Source of the DNA: Schauerella aestuarii
GTDB taxonomy: Bacteria > Pseudomonadota > Gammaproteobacteria > Burkholderiales > Burkholderiaceae_B
DNA length: 64,000 bases
NCBI RefSeq assembly: GCF_009866805.1
Contig: NZ_SIZW01000043.1
Coordinates: 992,001 to 1,056,000 of the forward strand
Direction of reading: 5' to 3'
Shown: one piece after another, positions 22,481 to 30,828 of the stretch
How positions within the stretch are numbered: the first letter of the stretch is position 1
How the letters are laid out: each line of letters starts with the position of its first letter
Program-made: the position numbers and the translations under genes
Notes under the pieces: generated by a model
Seen by the model: only the letters and a program-made list of their open reading frames with translations
What the model was told of the DNA's origin: nothing
Database searches by the model: none

Positions 22481-23674
22481 GTGGACAACGGTTTAAAGTA
22501 CAGTTTGCCGCGCTGGCGCTTCACTCAGTGGCTCGTGCATTGCGGCGATAACGTGCCGCTCGATATTCGCACCGCGCTTATCGCCAGTCTTTTCGGTACG
22601 CTTCCAATCTTCGCCGGTGGTGTGATCAATACCTTGATGGTTTCAGGGTTCATCGCCTTGCGCCGCCCCGACCCCGTCTTCATTTGGTGGTTCGTGATGG
22701 AGGTGGTGCTGGGAATGGTCCGCGTCACGTTTCTGGTGTCGGCCACACGCGCAGCGCGGGCGGGTCGCTCCACCCACACCGACTACTACATCATCCTGGC
22801 GCTTTTGTGGGCCTTCAGCGTCGGCTATGGGGTGATGGTGACGTACCTGAGTGGGGATTGGGTCGCCGCTACGCTGGCGGGCGTGTCGAGCGCTGCCATG
22901 GCCGGCGGCATTTGCTTTCGCAATTACGGTGCGCCGCGTCTGGTCGGGGCCATGATCTTCTTGAGCATGGGGCCGATGGTATGGGCGACGTTTTTCGCCG
23001 GCGAGCCGATCCTTTTCATCGCGTTGATTCAGATCCCGTTCTATTTGTTGAGCATGAGCAGCGCGTCTTATCGGCTCAACCATATTCTGGTGGCCACGAT
23101 GCTGGCCGAGCGTGAGAACGATCGGCGCGCCAGTCAGGATGCGCTTACGGGACTGGCCAATCGCACTGGGCTGAACTATGCGCTCGAGCGCAAGTGCACG
23201 CGCGTGCGAGCAGGGGCCACGTCGGTTGGATTGCTTTATATGGATCTCGACGATTTCAAGATCGTCAACGACACGTATGGTCATCCGGCAGGCGACCAAG
23301 TGCTTAAAGTGGTGGCTGATCGCCTGAGGCAATCGTTGCGCACGGACGATCTTGCGGCGCGCATCGGGGGCGACGAGTTCGTGGTGTTGGCTGAAGGGAT
23401 GGACCGTCATTCAGCCATGCGGTTTGCCGATCGCATGATTCGCGATGTGACGCAGCCTATCCTGCTGCATGGCAAAACGTTTGTGACGGTCGGCATCAGC
23501 GTGGGTATTGCGCTGATCCCGGAGCACGGACTCGACAACCGGACGCTGTTTGCCACGGCCGACCGCGCGTTATATGCCGCCAAGTCTCTCGGTGGCAATT
23601 GCTGCGCCATCGCACCTGCAGATGGTGAACCGGCCGAGGCGCTTTGTCAGGACGAGGCGCTCACTGCAGCGTGA
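22481..23674 (+). CDS. Membrane-bound diguanylate cyclase (GGDEF)
   Basis: Predicted to make the second messenger cyclic di-GMP from two GTP. The N-terminal half has about six membrane helices (for example ALIASLFGTLPIFAGG, ALLWAFSVGYGVMVTYL). The C-terminal GGDEF domain has the intact active motif GGDEF (residues 296-300) and an intact inhibitory RxxD site, RTDD, five residues before it, so product feedback is expected. The GTG at 22481 is chosen for its GGGAGG five bases upstream; an ATG at 22442 is possible. The last codons lie in the first unit of a 15-bp tandem repeat. Confidence 0.88.
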   Translation: MDNGLKYSLPRWRFTQWLVHCGDNVPLDIRTALIASLFGTLPIFAGGVINTLMVSGFIALRRPDPVFIWWFVMEVVLGMVRVTFLVSATRAARAGRSTHTDYYIILALLWAFSVGYGVMVTYLSGDWVAATLAGVSSAAMAGGICFRNYGAPRLVGAMIFLSMGPMVWATFFAGEPILFIALIQIPFYLLSMSSASYRLNHILVATMLAERENDRRASQDALTGLANRTGLNYALERKCTRVRAGATSVGLLYMDLDDFKIVNDTYGHPAGDQVLKVVADRLRQSLRTDDLAARIGGDEFVVLAEGMDRHSAMRFADRMIRDVTQPILLHGKTFVTVGISVGIALIPEHGLDNRTLFATADRALYAAKSLGGNCCAIAPADGEPAEALCQDEALTAA

Positions 23675-23794
23675 CTCACTGCAGCGTGACTCACTGCGGC
23701 GTAACTCACTGCAGTGTGACTCACTGCGGCGTAACTCACTGCGGCGTAACTCACTGCAGCGTGACTCACTGCAGCGTGACTCGCTGCTGGAACT
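23660..23794. repeat. 15-bp tandem repeat carrying a stop codon in each unit
   Basis: Eight full 15-bp units plus one degenerate unit (23780-23794). Units are CTCACTGCAGCGTGA or CTCACTGCGGCGTAA. The first unit encodes the last four residues (LTAA) and the TGA of the diguanylate cyclase, so every later copy repeats the same C-terminus and an in-frame stop (TGA or TAA). Two changes co-vary: CAG goes with TGA and CGG with TAA, giving the order A A B A' B B A A. Confidence 0.9.
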
Positions 23795-23935
23795 CGATTT
23801 GAATGCGCGGGAGGGTCTCATTATCGGACTTCGATGTGTCCAATGCCCGTGAGCAGCGGCCCGCATTGAGTGGCCCGCCCGCGCATTGCTGCCTGCATCG
23901 AACGGCTGCCCGCACATTATCCCGAGAAGAGAAAG

Positions 23936-24139
23936 TTATCGCGCGGAGAAGAAATCCGCGATCAACGTCTTCGCTTCGGCGTGAGCCGCCCTTTCGGCGT
24001 CGGCCTCACTGTTCAATGCGCTCATGCTTTTGCCCTTGAGCAAGCCGTCGACGACGCACGACCATGTCCAGCCGTCAGCGCGATGCACGATATCAATGGC
24101 GTACGGCGTATCTTGAAAGGTGGCTTCCAGATGTGGCAT
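23936..24139 (-). CDS. Hypothetical protein
   Basis: A 67-residue protein starting MPHLEATFQDTPYAIDIVHR, with WTWSCVVDGLLKGKS and an Ala/Glu-rich C-terminal helix. The frame stays open to an ATG at 24271, giving 111 residues, but the extra N-terminus is Pro/Arg/Gly-rich and unlike a domain. The chosen start has GTGAGTG upstream. The composition (short beta strands then a helix) is plausible for a small cytoplasmic protein. No family recognised. Confidence 0.55.
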   Translation of the reverse strand: MPHLEATFQDTPYAIDIVHRADGWTWSCVVDGLLKGKSMSALNSEADAERAAHAEAKTLIADFFSAR

Positions 24140-24529
24140 ATCACTCACTAAAAGGGCGTTGAGACGGGGTGCACCCTGGGGCCCCGCTGTACTGGGCAGC
24201 ATACGCCCGGGGCCGCCTTGGACACGCATCGGCTTTGGATGACTGGCTTCGCGTTTATTGTAGTTCGCCAAGATAAAGCGCGATCTTGGTGGTCGGCAAG
24301 ATAGGGCTCGATTCGGGTCGTGTCACGAGCCGGAGGACGAGGTGCATTCATGCATCGGCGACCCAGAGCAAAAAAATCGCGGTGTTCGCTGCAGTGTCGA
24401 TTCCAGGCAAAATGCTATCCGTGCGCGCCGCTGGCCTACAGATACGCGTCGCGGGACCTACAAATAATATGACCGGCGATATGCCGGTCATATTCATCTT
24501 CATACCGCGCGTCTGCGCCCATAGGCGAC
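24140..24529. other. Non-coding stretch with two inverted repeats
   Basis: No gene supported. It contains CCAAGAT/ATCTTGG (24268-24274 and 24283-24289, 8-nt loop) and a perfect 12 bp inverted repeat at 24466-24494. The frames that cross this interval lack ribosome-binding sites and have no recognisable domain. Confidence 0.4.
24466..24494. repeat. Perfect 12-bp inverted repeat
   Basis: AATATGACCGGC (24466-24477) and GCCGGTCATATT (24483-24494) flank a 5-nt GATAT spacer. It lies 36 bp beyond the stop of the minus-strand gene ending at 24530, so it may form that gene's terminator hairpin. Without a clear T run, an operator or protein-binding palindrome is also possible. Confidence 0.6.
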
Positions 24530-24739
24530 TTATTCGATCTGAAAATCGGTCGACTCTTTTTCCCAAATGCCGCGTTTCACTTCGTAGTTGTCACCTGCCT
24601 TGGCGATTTGCTCCTTGGCGTATGACTCCGATTTGAAGACGCCAGCGAGATGAAAGGGCTCATGGCGCAGTACGCCCCAGCCGTGAAACCAACCGGGCTT
24701 GCCTTCAACGGGGGTGAGATCTTTATCGTAGGTATCCAT
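24530..24739 (-). CDS. Hypothetical protein
   Basis: A 69-residue protein (MDTYDKDLTPVEGKPGWFHG start; YAKEQIAKAGDNYEVKRGIW near the end). The ATG at 24739 is preceded by AAGGAGCGCGC, a strong ribosome-binding site, which decides the start over the longer frame from 24787. The Tyr/Trp/Gly-rich sequence suggests a small folded domain. No signal peptide or membrane span. Function unknown. Confidence 0.65.
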   Translation of the reverse strand: MDTYDKDLTPVEGKPGWFHGWGVLRHEPFHLAGVFKSESYAKEQIAKAGDNYEVKRGIWEKESTDFQIE

Positions 24740-24941
24740 GCGCGCTCCTTGCGAGTGTTTGATATCGATGCGCTCTAGAATAGGCACGATTCGTTCAGGT
24801 ATCCGTAAGAATTGGTGTCGTGCGTGTTAATGAGGTGTTAACAAGCGTGCTCACACGCATGTGGAGGTGCAATGGCTGGCGGCTTTGAAACGGGCACGCG
24901 GGTTGCCGCGCAGTTGCCTCCCACTGGGGCTGGAGACAGAT

Positions 24942-25316
24942 ATGAAGATCGCTATGGGCGTTGCATCGTTGATGTTTATTTGGACAGCAAACGTCGCCGC
25001 TCAGGCGGCACCTGGAACGATTCCCGAAGTACCCGCCACACCTGCGCAAGGCGACGGGGCACAGCGTCAGCAGCGGCCCGCTGAAGAACTGAAAAGCAAA
25101 ACGCCGACGACGGCGCCATTGTCGACGCCATCGCGCTCCGACAGCATGCGCAGCCGCGAGCGATCATTTCCGAACGACGTGACACCGCCTACGGTGCCAC
25201 CGCCCAATGACGGGATCCAAGCCCCTGCGCCGGCCCCCACCAGCCCGAGTCCGATGCCTGGTCTCCCCATGCCGGATAAATCTGCGCCCGCGCCCACGCC
25301 GGGCGATCGCGGCTAA
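24942..25316 (+). CDS. Secreted proline-rich protein
   Basis: A 124-residue protein with an N-terminal signal peptide (MKIAMGVASLMFIWTANVAA) and a mature part made almost wholly of Pro, Ala, Thr, Ser and Gln (TPPTVPPPNDGIQAPAPAPT, SPSPMPGLPMP). It is expected to be unfolded and periplasmic or envelope-spanning. GGAGAC lies before the ATG at 24942. It resembles in style the secreted protein at 32049 and the proline-rich protein at 38822. No family recognised. Confidence 0.6.
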   Translation: MKIAMGVASLMFIWTANVAAQAAPGTIPEVPATPAQGDGAQRQQRPAEELKSKTPTTAPLSTPSRSDSMRSRERSFPNDVTPPTVPPPNDGIQAPAPAPTSPSPMPGLPMPDKSAPAPTPGDRG

Positions 25317-25592
25317 GAAAACGCATTCGGGGGCGATGGCGCCCGGCGTTGACGCATCGGCGGCCGTGGTGACACGAAGGTAGCCCATCAGGCCCGATCA
25401 GCCCTATCGATCACGGCGGGTAAAGCCCCTTTGCCTGATGGCGCCGATTGTTGAGCTGGTCCTGTTTTTTGACGGACGCTGCGCCTTTCTGAAGCACCGC
25501 ATTCGCCACGCGTTCGCCGTGCATTCACCGCACCATACGGCACGAAGATTGCGAGATTGCGCGCCACATCATCGTGTTTCGGGGAAGTGCTT

Positions 25593-26120
25593 ATGCACAC
25601 CATAAAAAAGATCGTCGCGGCCGTATCCGTGGCCTTTGCGGCCATGGGCGCCGCTCATGCAGGCCAACTGGCCAAGTCGGATGTGGAATTCATTCGCAAG
25701 GCGGGGGAAGCTGGGCAACTTGAAGTCAAGGCCAGTGAATTGGCGCAGCAGCGCGCCACGCATCCAGCCGTCAAAGGCTATGCAGACGAAATGATTCAGG
25801 CGCATTTGTCGGTGGGTCGAGAACTTGCCGACTTGGCCAATCGAAAGGGCGCGCCGCTTCCACCCACGATCACAAGAGACCAGAAGAACGATCTCGACGA
25901 CCTGGCGAAAGAGAAAACCGGCATGAATTTCGACAAGGAATACGTCAGCGAGGTGGCGGTGGACGCGCACAGGGACGTCGTAAAGCTGTTCAAGAATGCC
26001 GCTGCGGACGCAAAGGATAGCGATGTGCGGGCGTTTGCCGCCAAGACGTTGCCCAGCCTGCAAGCGCACCTGGATCATGGGCAGGCTTTAGCTCAAGAAC
26101 TGAAGCGCCCAGCTCGCTGA
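25593..26120 (+). CDS. DUF4142 exported protein (second copy)
   Basis: A 175-residue protein with a signal peptide ending GAAHA-GQ and a helical DUF4142 domain (SDVEFIRKAGEAGQLEVKAS, YADEMIQAHLSVGRELADLA, SEVAVDAHRDVVKLFKNAAA, LPSLQAHLDHGQALAQELK). It is paralogous to the protein at 20509 and shares its spacing of conserved helices. GGGGAAG precedes the ATG. A small gene follows 21 bp downstream and may be co-transcribed. Confidence 0.85.
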   Translation: MHTIKKIVAAVSVAFAAMGAAHAGQLAKSDVEFIRKAGEAGQLEVKASELAQQRATHPAVKGYADEMIQAHLSVGRELADLANRKGAPLPPTITRDQKNDLDDLAKEKTGMNFDKEYVSEVAVDAHRDVVKLFKNAAADAKDSDVRAFAAKTLPSLQAHLDHGQALAQELKRPAR

Positions 26121-26141
26121 ATTTGAAAAAAGGAGTTCGTT

Positions 26142-26381
26142 ATGCTGGAACCCATTACCCAACCCGGCGAACCGCATGTGGAAGTGGTCGAGGAAAATCC
26201 GGGATCCTATTCATGGCGGATCGTGTTTCGCGATAGCGACACCGGCGCGGAACGTGGTGCGCCGATTTACGGCGACACGTTTTACCCTGAACCGGAGCAA
26301 GCGCGCCACGCCGCAGATGTCGCGGTTACGCAGTGGCGCGCAGGCTCGCTGGTTATTCCTCCGCCGGATTCAACCGGCTGA
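26142..26381 (+). CDS. Hypothetical protein
   Basis: A 79-residue acidic protein (HVEVVEENPGSYSWRIVFRD; DTFYPEPEQARHAADVAVTQ) with a very strong ribosome-binding site AAAAAAGGAG. The pattern of short strands then a helix suggests a small alpha/beta domain. It lies 21 bp after the second DUF4142 gene. Its last 29 bp overlap the 3' end of the convergent glycogen phosphorylase gene. No family recognised. Confidence 0.65.
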   Translation: MLEPITQPGEPHVEVVEENPGSYSWRIVFRDSDTGAERGAPIYGDTFYPEPEQARHAADVAVTQWRAGSLVIPPPDSTG

Positions 26382-28890
26382 ATACGCCGGTGCGTTTGAC
26401 GGGTACCGGTTCGACCTGCCAGATGCGTTGGCAATATTCGCGGATCGCGCGGTCGGACGAGAACTTGCCAGACCGTGCCGCATTGATGATCGACATGCGC
26501 GTCCAGGCCGATTCATTCTGGTAAGCCGCGCTGACCTGATCCTGGCACGCCACATAAGAGGCGTAGTCGGCCAGCAGCATATAGCGGTCGGTCGTCAGCA
26601 ACTCATCGACGATGGGTGCAAACAAATCGACGTTGCCGCGGGAGAAATATCCCGAGCGAATCAGGTCGATTACCGCTTTCAATTCAAGATCGCTGTGATA
26701 ATAAGTGCTGGGGTCGTAGCCCGATTCGCGCAACTCGGCTACTTCCTGCGCGTTGTGGCCGAACATGAAGAACTGATCGGCACCCACCTCTTCGCGGATC
26801 TCGATATTGGCGCCATCCAGTGTGCCGATCGTAAGCGCGCCGTTCATGGCGAATTTCATATTGCCCGTACCGGAGGCTTCCTTGCCGGCAAGTGAAATCT
26901 GCTCGGACAAATCAGCGCCAGGATAGACACACTGCCCCAGCGAAACACTGAAGTTGGGCAGAAACACCACACTCAGTTTGTCGCGTACGTCGCGATCATG
27001 ATTGATCACTTCGCCCACGGCCGTGATCAATTTGATGATCAGCTTGGCGCGGTGATAGCCCGGCGCAGCCTTGCCGCCGAAGATGAAGGTGCGCGGCACA
27101 ATGTCCAGATTGCGATCCGTCTTCAAGCGGTGATAAAGCGCCACGATGTGCAGCACCTGCAGATGCTGACGTTTGTACTCGTGGATGCGTTTGACCAGCA
27201 CATCGAACATCGAATCCGGATTGACGATGACGCCGGTTTTTTGCTGAATCAGCTGGGCGAGATCGACCTTGTTGTCGCGCTTCACTTGCCGCCAGTTTTG
27301 CTGGAAGGCCGCGTCATCGGCCAGCGGTTCGATCGCGGCGATGCGCGACCAATCCTTGATCCAGCCATCGCCGATATGTGAGGTCACCAGGGCCGACTGG
27401 CGCGGGTTGCTGAGCGCGACCCAGCGGCGTGGAGTGACGCCATTGGTCATGCTCGTGAACCGCTCGGGCCACATCGAATAGAAGTCCTTCAGCAAATCGT
27501 TTCGCAACAGTTCGGAATGCAGTTCGGCCACGCCGTTGATGGCCGAGCTGCCCACGCATGCCAGATGGGCCATGCGCACATACCGCTCGCCGGATTCGTC
27601 GATCAACGACATCCGGGCAATTCTCGACGCATCGCCAAAGAAATGGATGCGTGCCTCGTGCAAAAACCGCTCGTTGATTTCGTAGATGATTTCGAGGTGG
27701 CGCGGCAGAATGCGGCCGAAGAGATCAAGCGGCCAACGCTCGAGCGCTTCGGGCAGGAGCGTGTGGTTGGTGTAGGCGAAGGTGCGGCGCGTCACATCCC
27801 ATGCATCATCCCAGGTGACCAGATGCTCATCGACCAGCAAGCGCATCAACTCTGCAATCCCGATCGACGGATGGGTGTCGTTCAACTGAATCGCAAACGA
27901 TTCGTGAAACTGCGTCATCGGCAAGCCGCGATGCGCCTGGATGCGCAGCATGTCCTGCAACGAGCAGGACACGAAGAAATACTGCTGCTCGAGCCGCAGT
28001 TCCTTGCCTTGCACGCTTTCGTCGTTGGGGTAGAGCACCTTGGTCAGGTTTTCGGACGTGACCTTTTTGCTGACCGCCCCGAGGTAATCGCCTTGATTGA
28101 AAACCGATACGTCAAACTCTTCAGTGGCTTCCGCACGCCACAAGCGCAGGGTGTTGACCGTGCCGACCTTGTATCCCAGGATGGGGGAATCGAACGGCAC
28201 ACCGGTAACCGTCTTTTCCGGCACCCAGCGCACGCGGAACCGGCCCTGATCGTCGATATATTGTTCGGTGGCGCCGCCGAGCTTGATCTCCACGCCCCAT
28301 TCGGCGTGATGAATCTCCCAGGGGTTGCCATAACGCAACCAGGTATCGGTATTTTCCGCCTGCCAGCCATCGATGATGGTTTGAAAGAAGATGCCGTATT
28401 CATAGCGAATGCCGTAGCCGATGGCCGGCACTTCAAGCGAGGCGAGCGAATCGATGAAGCAGGCCGCGAGCCGGCCCAACCCGCCGTTGCCCAATCCGGG
28501 CTCTTCTTCCTGGTGCAGCAATTGATCGAAATCCAGGCCGAGATCGGTGATCGCGCCTTTCACTTCATCGGTGATCCCCAGGTTGAGCAGGTTGTTGCCC
28601 AAACTCGGACCCATCAGAAATTCGGCGGAGAGGTACGCCACGGTGCGTGCCCCCCGGCGTTTGTACGTGGTCGAGGTATCGGACCACAAGCGCAGCATCC
28701 GGTCACGTACGGTGTGGGCCAGCGCTTGATAGAGGTCCTTGTTGGACGCCAACTCAAGCGACTTGCCCTGGGTGTACAGCAGATGATCGAGAAAGGCCCG
28801 CGTGATGGCGGCGCGAGAAGAAGACGAGCGCGCATCTTCTTCCGGATATTTGAGGGATGCCGTGACGAGAGGGGATTCGGTATCTTTCAA
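26353..28890 (-). CDS. glgP: Glycogen/starch/alpha-glucan phosphorylase
   Basis: PLP-dependent phosphorolysis of alpha-1,4-glucans to glucose-1-phosphate. At 845 residues it is full length, with the N-terminal YLSAEFLMG, the glucan-site GLGNGGLGRLAACF and the PLP-lysine region EASGTGNMKFAMNG. The start is a TTG at 28890; an in-frame TGA lies 12 bp upstream and no better start exists, and GAGGA precedes it. No other glycogen genes (glgABCX) are nearby, so it acts as an isolated catabolic gene here. It is divergent from the aldo/keto reductase gene. Confidence 0.95.
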   Translation of the reverse strand: MKDTESPLVTASLKYPEEDARSSSSRAAITRAFLDHLLYTQGKSLELASNKDLYQALAHTVRDRMLRLWSDTSTTYKRRGARTVAYLSAEFLMGPSLGNNLLNLGITDEVKGAITDLGLDFDQLLHQEEEPGLGNGGLGRLAACFIDSLASLEVPAIGYGIRYEYGIFFQTIIDGWQAENTDTWLRYGNPWEIHHAEWGVEIKLGGATEQYIDDQGRFRVRWVPEKTVTGVPFDSPILGYKVGTVNTLRLWRAEATEEFDVSVFNQGDYLGAVSKKVTSENLTKVLYPNDESVQGKELRLEQQYFFVSCSLQDMLRIQAHRGLPMTQFHESFAIQLNDTHPSIGIAELMRLLVDEHLVTWDDAWDVTRRTFAYTNHTLLPEALERWPLDLFGRILPRHLEIIYEINERFLHEARIHFFGDASRIARMSLIDESGERYVRMAHLACVGSSAINGVAELHSELLRNDLLKDFYSMWPERFTSMTNGVTPRRWVALSNPRQSALVTSHIGDGWIKDWSRIAAIEPLADDAAFQQNWRQVKRDNKVDLAQLIQQKTGVIVNPDSMFDVLVKRIHEYKRQHLQVLHIVALYHRLKTDRNLDIVPRTFIFGGKAAPGYHRAKLIIKLITAVGEVINHDRDVRDKLSVVFLPNFSVSLGQCVYPGADLSEQISLAGKEASGTGNMKFAMNGALTIGTLDGANIEIREEVGADQFFMFGHNAQEVAELRESGYDPSTYYHSDLELKAVIDLIRSGYFSRGNVDLFAPIVDELLTTDRYMLLADYASYVACQDQVSAAYQNESAWTRMSIINAARSGKFSSDRAIREYCQRIWQVEPVPVKRTGVFSRLNPAEE

Positions 28891-29051
28891 AGCAGATCCT
28901 CAAGCGTTCGTTGAATGGCGGCAGGCAACACGCCCTGACTGCACCCACCTGGCGGGCGGGCAACAGTGTCATTCGATCTTAAGCCAACAGAATGACCGAA
29001 TACCGCGTCTGGCACAATGAACTGTCTGCTACACCCGTAAGGAAACACTGC

Positions 29052-30002
29052 ATGGGCCGCCACGATCTGCCGATTCCACCCGAAAATCCGGGGCGTGCCA
29101 CCTTTTTGCGCTGGGCGGGGGCAGCCGCCGTGTATGCCGCCTTGCCGACAACGATGCGCGCGGCCGAGGCCGGCCGCAGCATGTCGCGCCGTCCCATCGG
29201 TTCGAAGGGTGAAACGTTGCCGGTCATCGGGTGCGGCACGTATCGCACGTTCGACATCGGCGACGCCGACCGCAGCGAGCACATCGCTGTCGTGCGGTCC
29301 CTTGTGGACGCCGGGGGCAGTGTGATCGATTCGTCGCCGATGTATGGCAGCGCCGAGCGGGTTGCGGGCGATGTGCTCGCCGCATCCGGGCTGCGCGACC
29401 GCGTGTTCGTCGCGACGAAGGTATGGACGCGCGGACGCGAGCAGGGAATTGCGCAAATGGAGGCCTCGATGCGTGCACTGCAAGTGTCGCGCGTGGATTT
29501 GATGCAGATCCACAATCTCGTCGACTGGCGCACGCACCTCAAAACCCTGCGGGAATGGAAGGCAACAGGCCGAATTCGCTATCTGGGCATTACGCATTAC
29601 ACCCCTGGGGCGCACGATGATTTGATTGCGGTCATGCGCGAGGCGCAGATCGATGCCGTGCAACTGAACTACGCGGCGGATGATCGTGCGGCCGAGCAGC
29701 GCTTGTTGTCGTTTGCGGCCGATCGGGGTGTCGCCGTCATCGTGAATCAACCCTTCGGCGGTGGTGGCCTGTTGCGGCGGTTGACCGGCAAGCCCTTGCC
29801 TGGCTTCGCCGCCGAGTTGCAATGCGAGAACTGGGCGCAATTGCTGCTCAAGTTTGTGCTTGCGCACCCGGCGGTGACGTGTGCGATCCCGGGCACCAGC
29901 AATGTCCGTCACATGCGGTCGAATGCTCAGGCTGGATACGGGCCACCGGTCGATCGCGCAATGGCGCAGCGCATCGCAGAAGCGGTAGAGAAAACGGCTT
30001 GA
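29052..30002 (+). CDS. Aldo/keto reductase with an N-terminal export-like segment
   Basis: NADPH-dependent oxidoreductase fold (TIM barrel) with GCGTYRTFDIGD, the catalytic-Tyr context SSPMYGSAERVAGDVL, LMQIHNLVDW and IRYLGITHY. The first about 45 residues contain RATFLRW followed by a hydrophobic AGAAAVYAALP stretch and AEA, which resembles a Tat signal but lacks the twin arginine (one Arg is Ala), so export is uncertain. Start chosen at ATG 29052 because AAGGA precedes it; the frame opens at 28992. The length is 316 residues. Substrate unknown. Confidence 0.85.
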   Translation: MGRHDLPIPPENPGRATFLRWAGAAAVYAALPTTMRAAEAGRSMSRRPIGSKGETLPVIGCGTYRTFDIGDADRSEHIAVVRSLVDAGGSVIDSSPMYGSAERVAGDVLAASGLRDRVFVATKVWTRGREQGIAQMEASMRALQVSRVDLMQIHNLVDWRTHLKTLREWKATGRIRYLGITHYTPGAHDDLIAVMREAQIDAVQLNYAADDRAAEQRLLSFAADRGVAVIVNQPFGGGGLLRRLTGKPLPGFAAELQCENWAQLLLKFVLAHPAVTCAIPGTSNVRHMRSNAQAGYGPPVDRAMAQRIAEAVEKTA

Positions 30003-30106
30003 CTACAATGTGTCCGGCTTTCTTCGAGAATGCGGCGAGCCCGCAGTCCGGGTAGCGAAGTGAGCGGATGCGATGCGCATGCGCCTTGATAACGAAAGAG
30101 ATCGTA

Positions 30107-30391
30107 ATGGTGGATGAAACGCTTTTCTGGGGCATGTTGGCCGTGGTGATCAGCGCGATGGCGGTCGGCGTTGCAGCGGGCCAGACCGATCGGGTGGGCC
30201 GTTCCTTGAGCGTTTGCGTGATCTGGGCGGCTGTTGCCGCGTTTGGGGTGGCGATAGCACAACCGATGGGGGCTTATACGTCGCTTAACGTGGTCGCGGC
30301 TGCAGCAACCTTTTTGTTTTCCACCGTGATCGGATCGGCGCTCGCACTTGTTACTCAGCGTATCCGACGGCATCGCAGCACTTTGGTTTGA
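30107..30391 (+). CDS. Small membrane protein
   Basis: A 94-residue protein with three predicted membrane helices (LFWGMLAVVISAMAVGVAAG; SVCVIWAAVAAFGVAIAQ; VVAAAATFLFSTVIGSALAL) and a basic C-terminus (QRIRRHRS). AAAGAG precedes the ATG at 30107. It stands 104 bp after the aldo/keto reductase, with a TACAAT -10-like hexamer in the gap. No family recognised. Confidence 0.6.
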   Translation: MVDETLFWGMLAVVISAMAVGVAAGQTDRVGRSLSVCVIWAAVAAFGVAIAQPMGAYTSLNVVAAAATFLFSTVIGSALALVTQRIRRHRSTLV

Positions 30392-30439
30392 CTCGGTAGA
30401 AAATTGGCCATTCCCCTGCCAATCCGTCGATATTCCATC

Positions 30440-30464
30440 ACCCGCTGCGTGCGGGTTTAATTTT
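30440..30464 (+). terminator. Intrinsic terminator after the small membrane protein
   Basis: ACCCGC (30440-30445) pairs with GCGGGT (30451-30456) around TGCGT, followed by a T-rich tail (TTAATTTT). Confidence 0.65.
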
Positions 30465-30512
30465 GAGCACGAGGTAAGCTAATGTTTTATTTGTATTAAA
30501 ATGAATTCACGA

Positions 30513-30530
30513 GAGGCTTGTGTAAGCCTC
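30513..30530 (+). promoter_or_regulatory. Leader hairpin before the zinc-ribbon gene
   Basis: GAGGCTT (30513-30519) pairs with AAGCCTC (30524-30530) around a 4-nt loop, 20 bp before the start codon at 30551. A short A/T-rich, promoter-like stretch (TATTAAAAT) lies just upstream. It may stabilise or attenuate the small downstream mRNA. Confidence 0.4.
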
Positions 30531-30550
30531 GTTTAGGGAGCGCGACGCGC

Positions 30551-30763
30551 ATGAGCACGTGTACGGCATGTCAAACCATCAGGGCGGGTCAAGCGGGTCA
30601 ATCCTCACATCCGGGTCTGGTGCATCAGGGGTATGTGACGCCTACGCAGAAGGGTCGCGAGCTGAACCGGGAAGATCGCTATCGCTGCGTGCATTGCGAA
30701 ACGAAGTGGCTGCGGGAAACCGACCGCTGGGGTATCGACATGGGTTTCAAACTCGCCCCTTGA
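30551..30763 (+). CDS. Small zinc-ribbon-like protein
   Basis: A 70-residue protein with two CxxC pairs (STCTACQT near the N-terminus and YRCVHCETKW at about residues 45-54), the arrangement of a zinc ribbon. The middle is polar (QSSHPGLVHQGYVTP, KGRELNREDRY). It may bind zinc and nucleic acid or protein. ATG at 30551 follows a GGGAG. No named family recognised. Confidence 0.65.
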   Translation: MSTCTACQTIRAGQAGQSSHPGLVHQGYVTPTQKGRELNREDRYRCVHCETKWLRETDRWGIDMGFKLAP

Positions 30764-30828
30764 GATACCGGGCTCGAGCGAACCACATCCGCGCTGCAGC
30801 CTCCAAATGAGGCAGGCGCATTTCGCCA

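Noticed and set aside
23550-23852. Frame encoding SLQRD-type pentapeptides through the 15-bp repeat
   Set aside because: The pentapeptides simply reflect the 15-bp unit; the frame starts inside the GGDEF domain and has no translation signals.
20509-26381. Genomic island or prophage remnant
   Set aside because: The region is rich in unknown small genes and follows a tRNA, but no integrase, transposase, attachment-site duplication or clear base-composition shift was seen.
27517-28914. 465-codon plus-strand frame opposite glgP
   Set aside because: It is a shadow of the glycogen phosphorylase gene, with no ribosome-binding site or domain.
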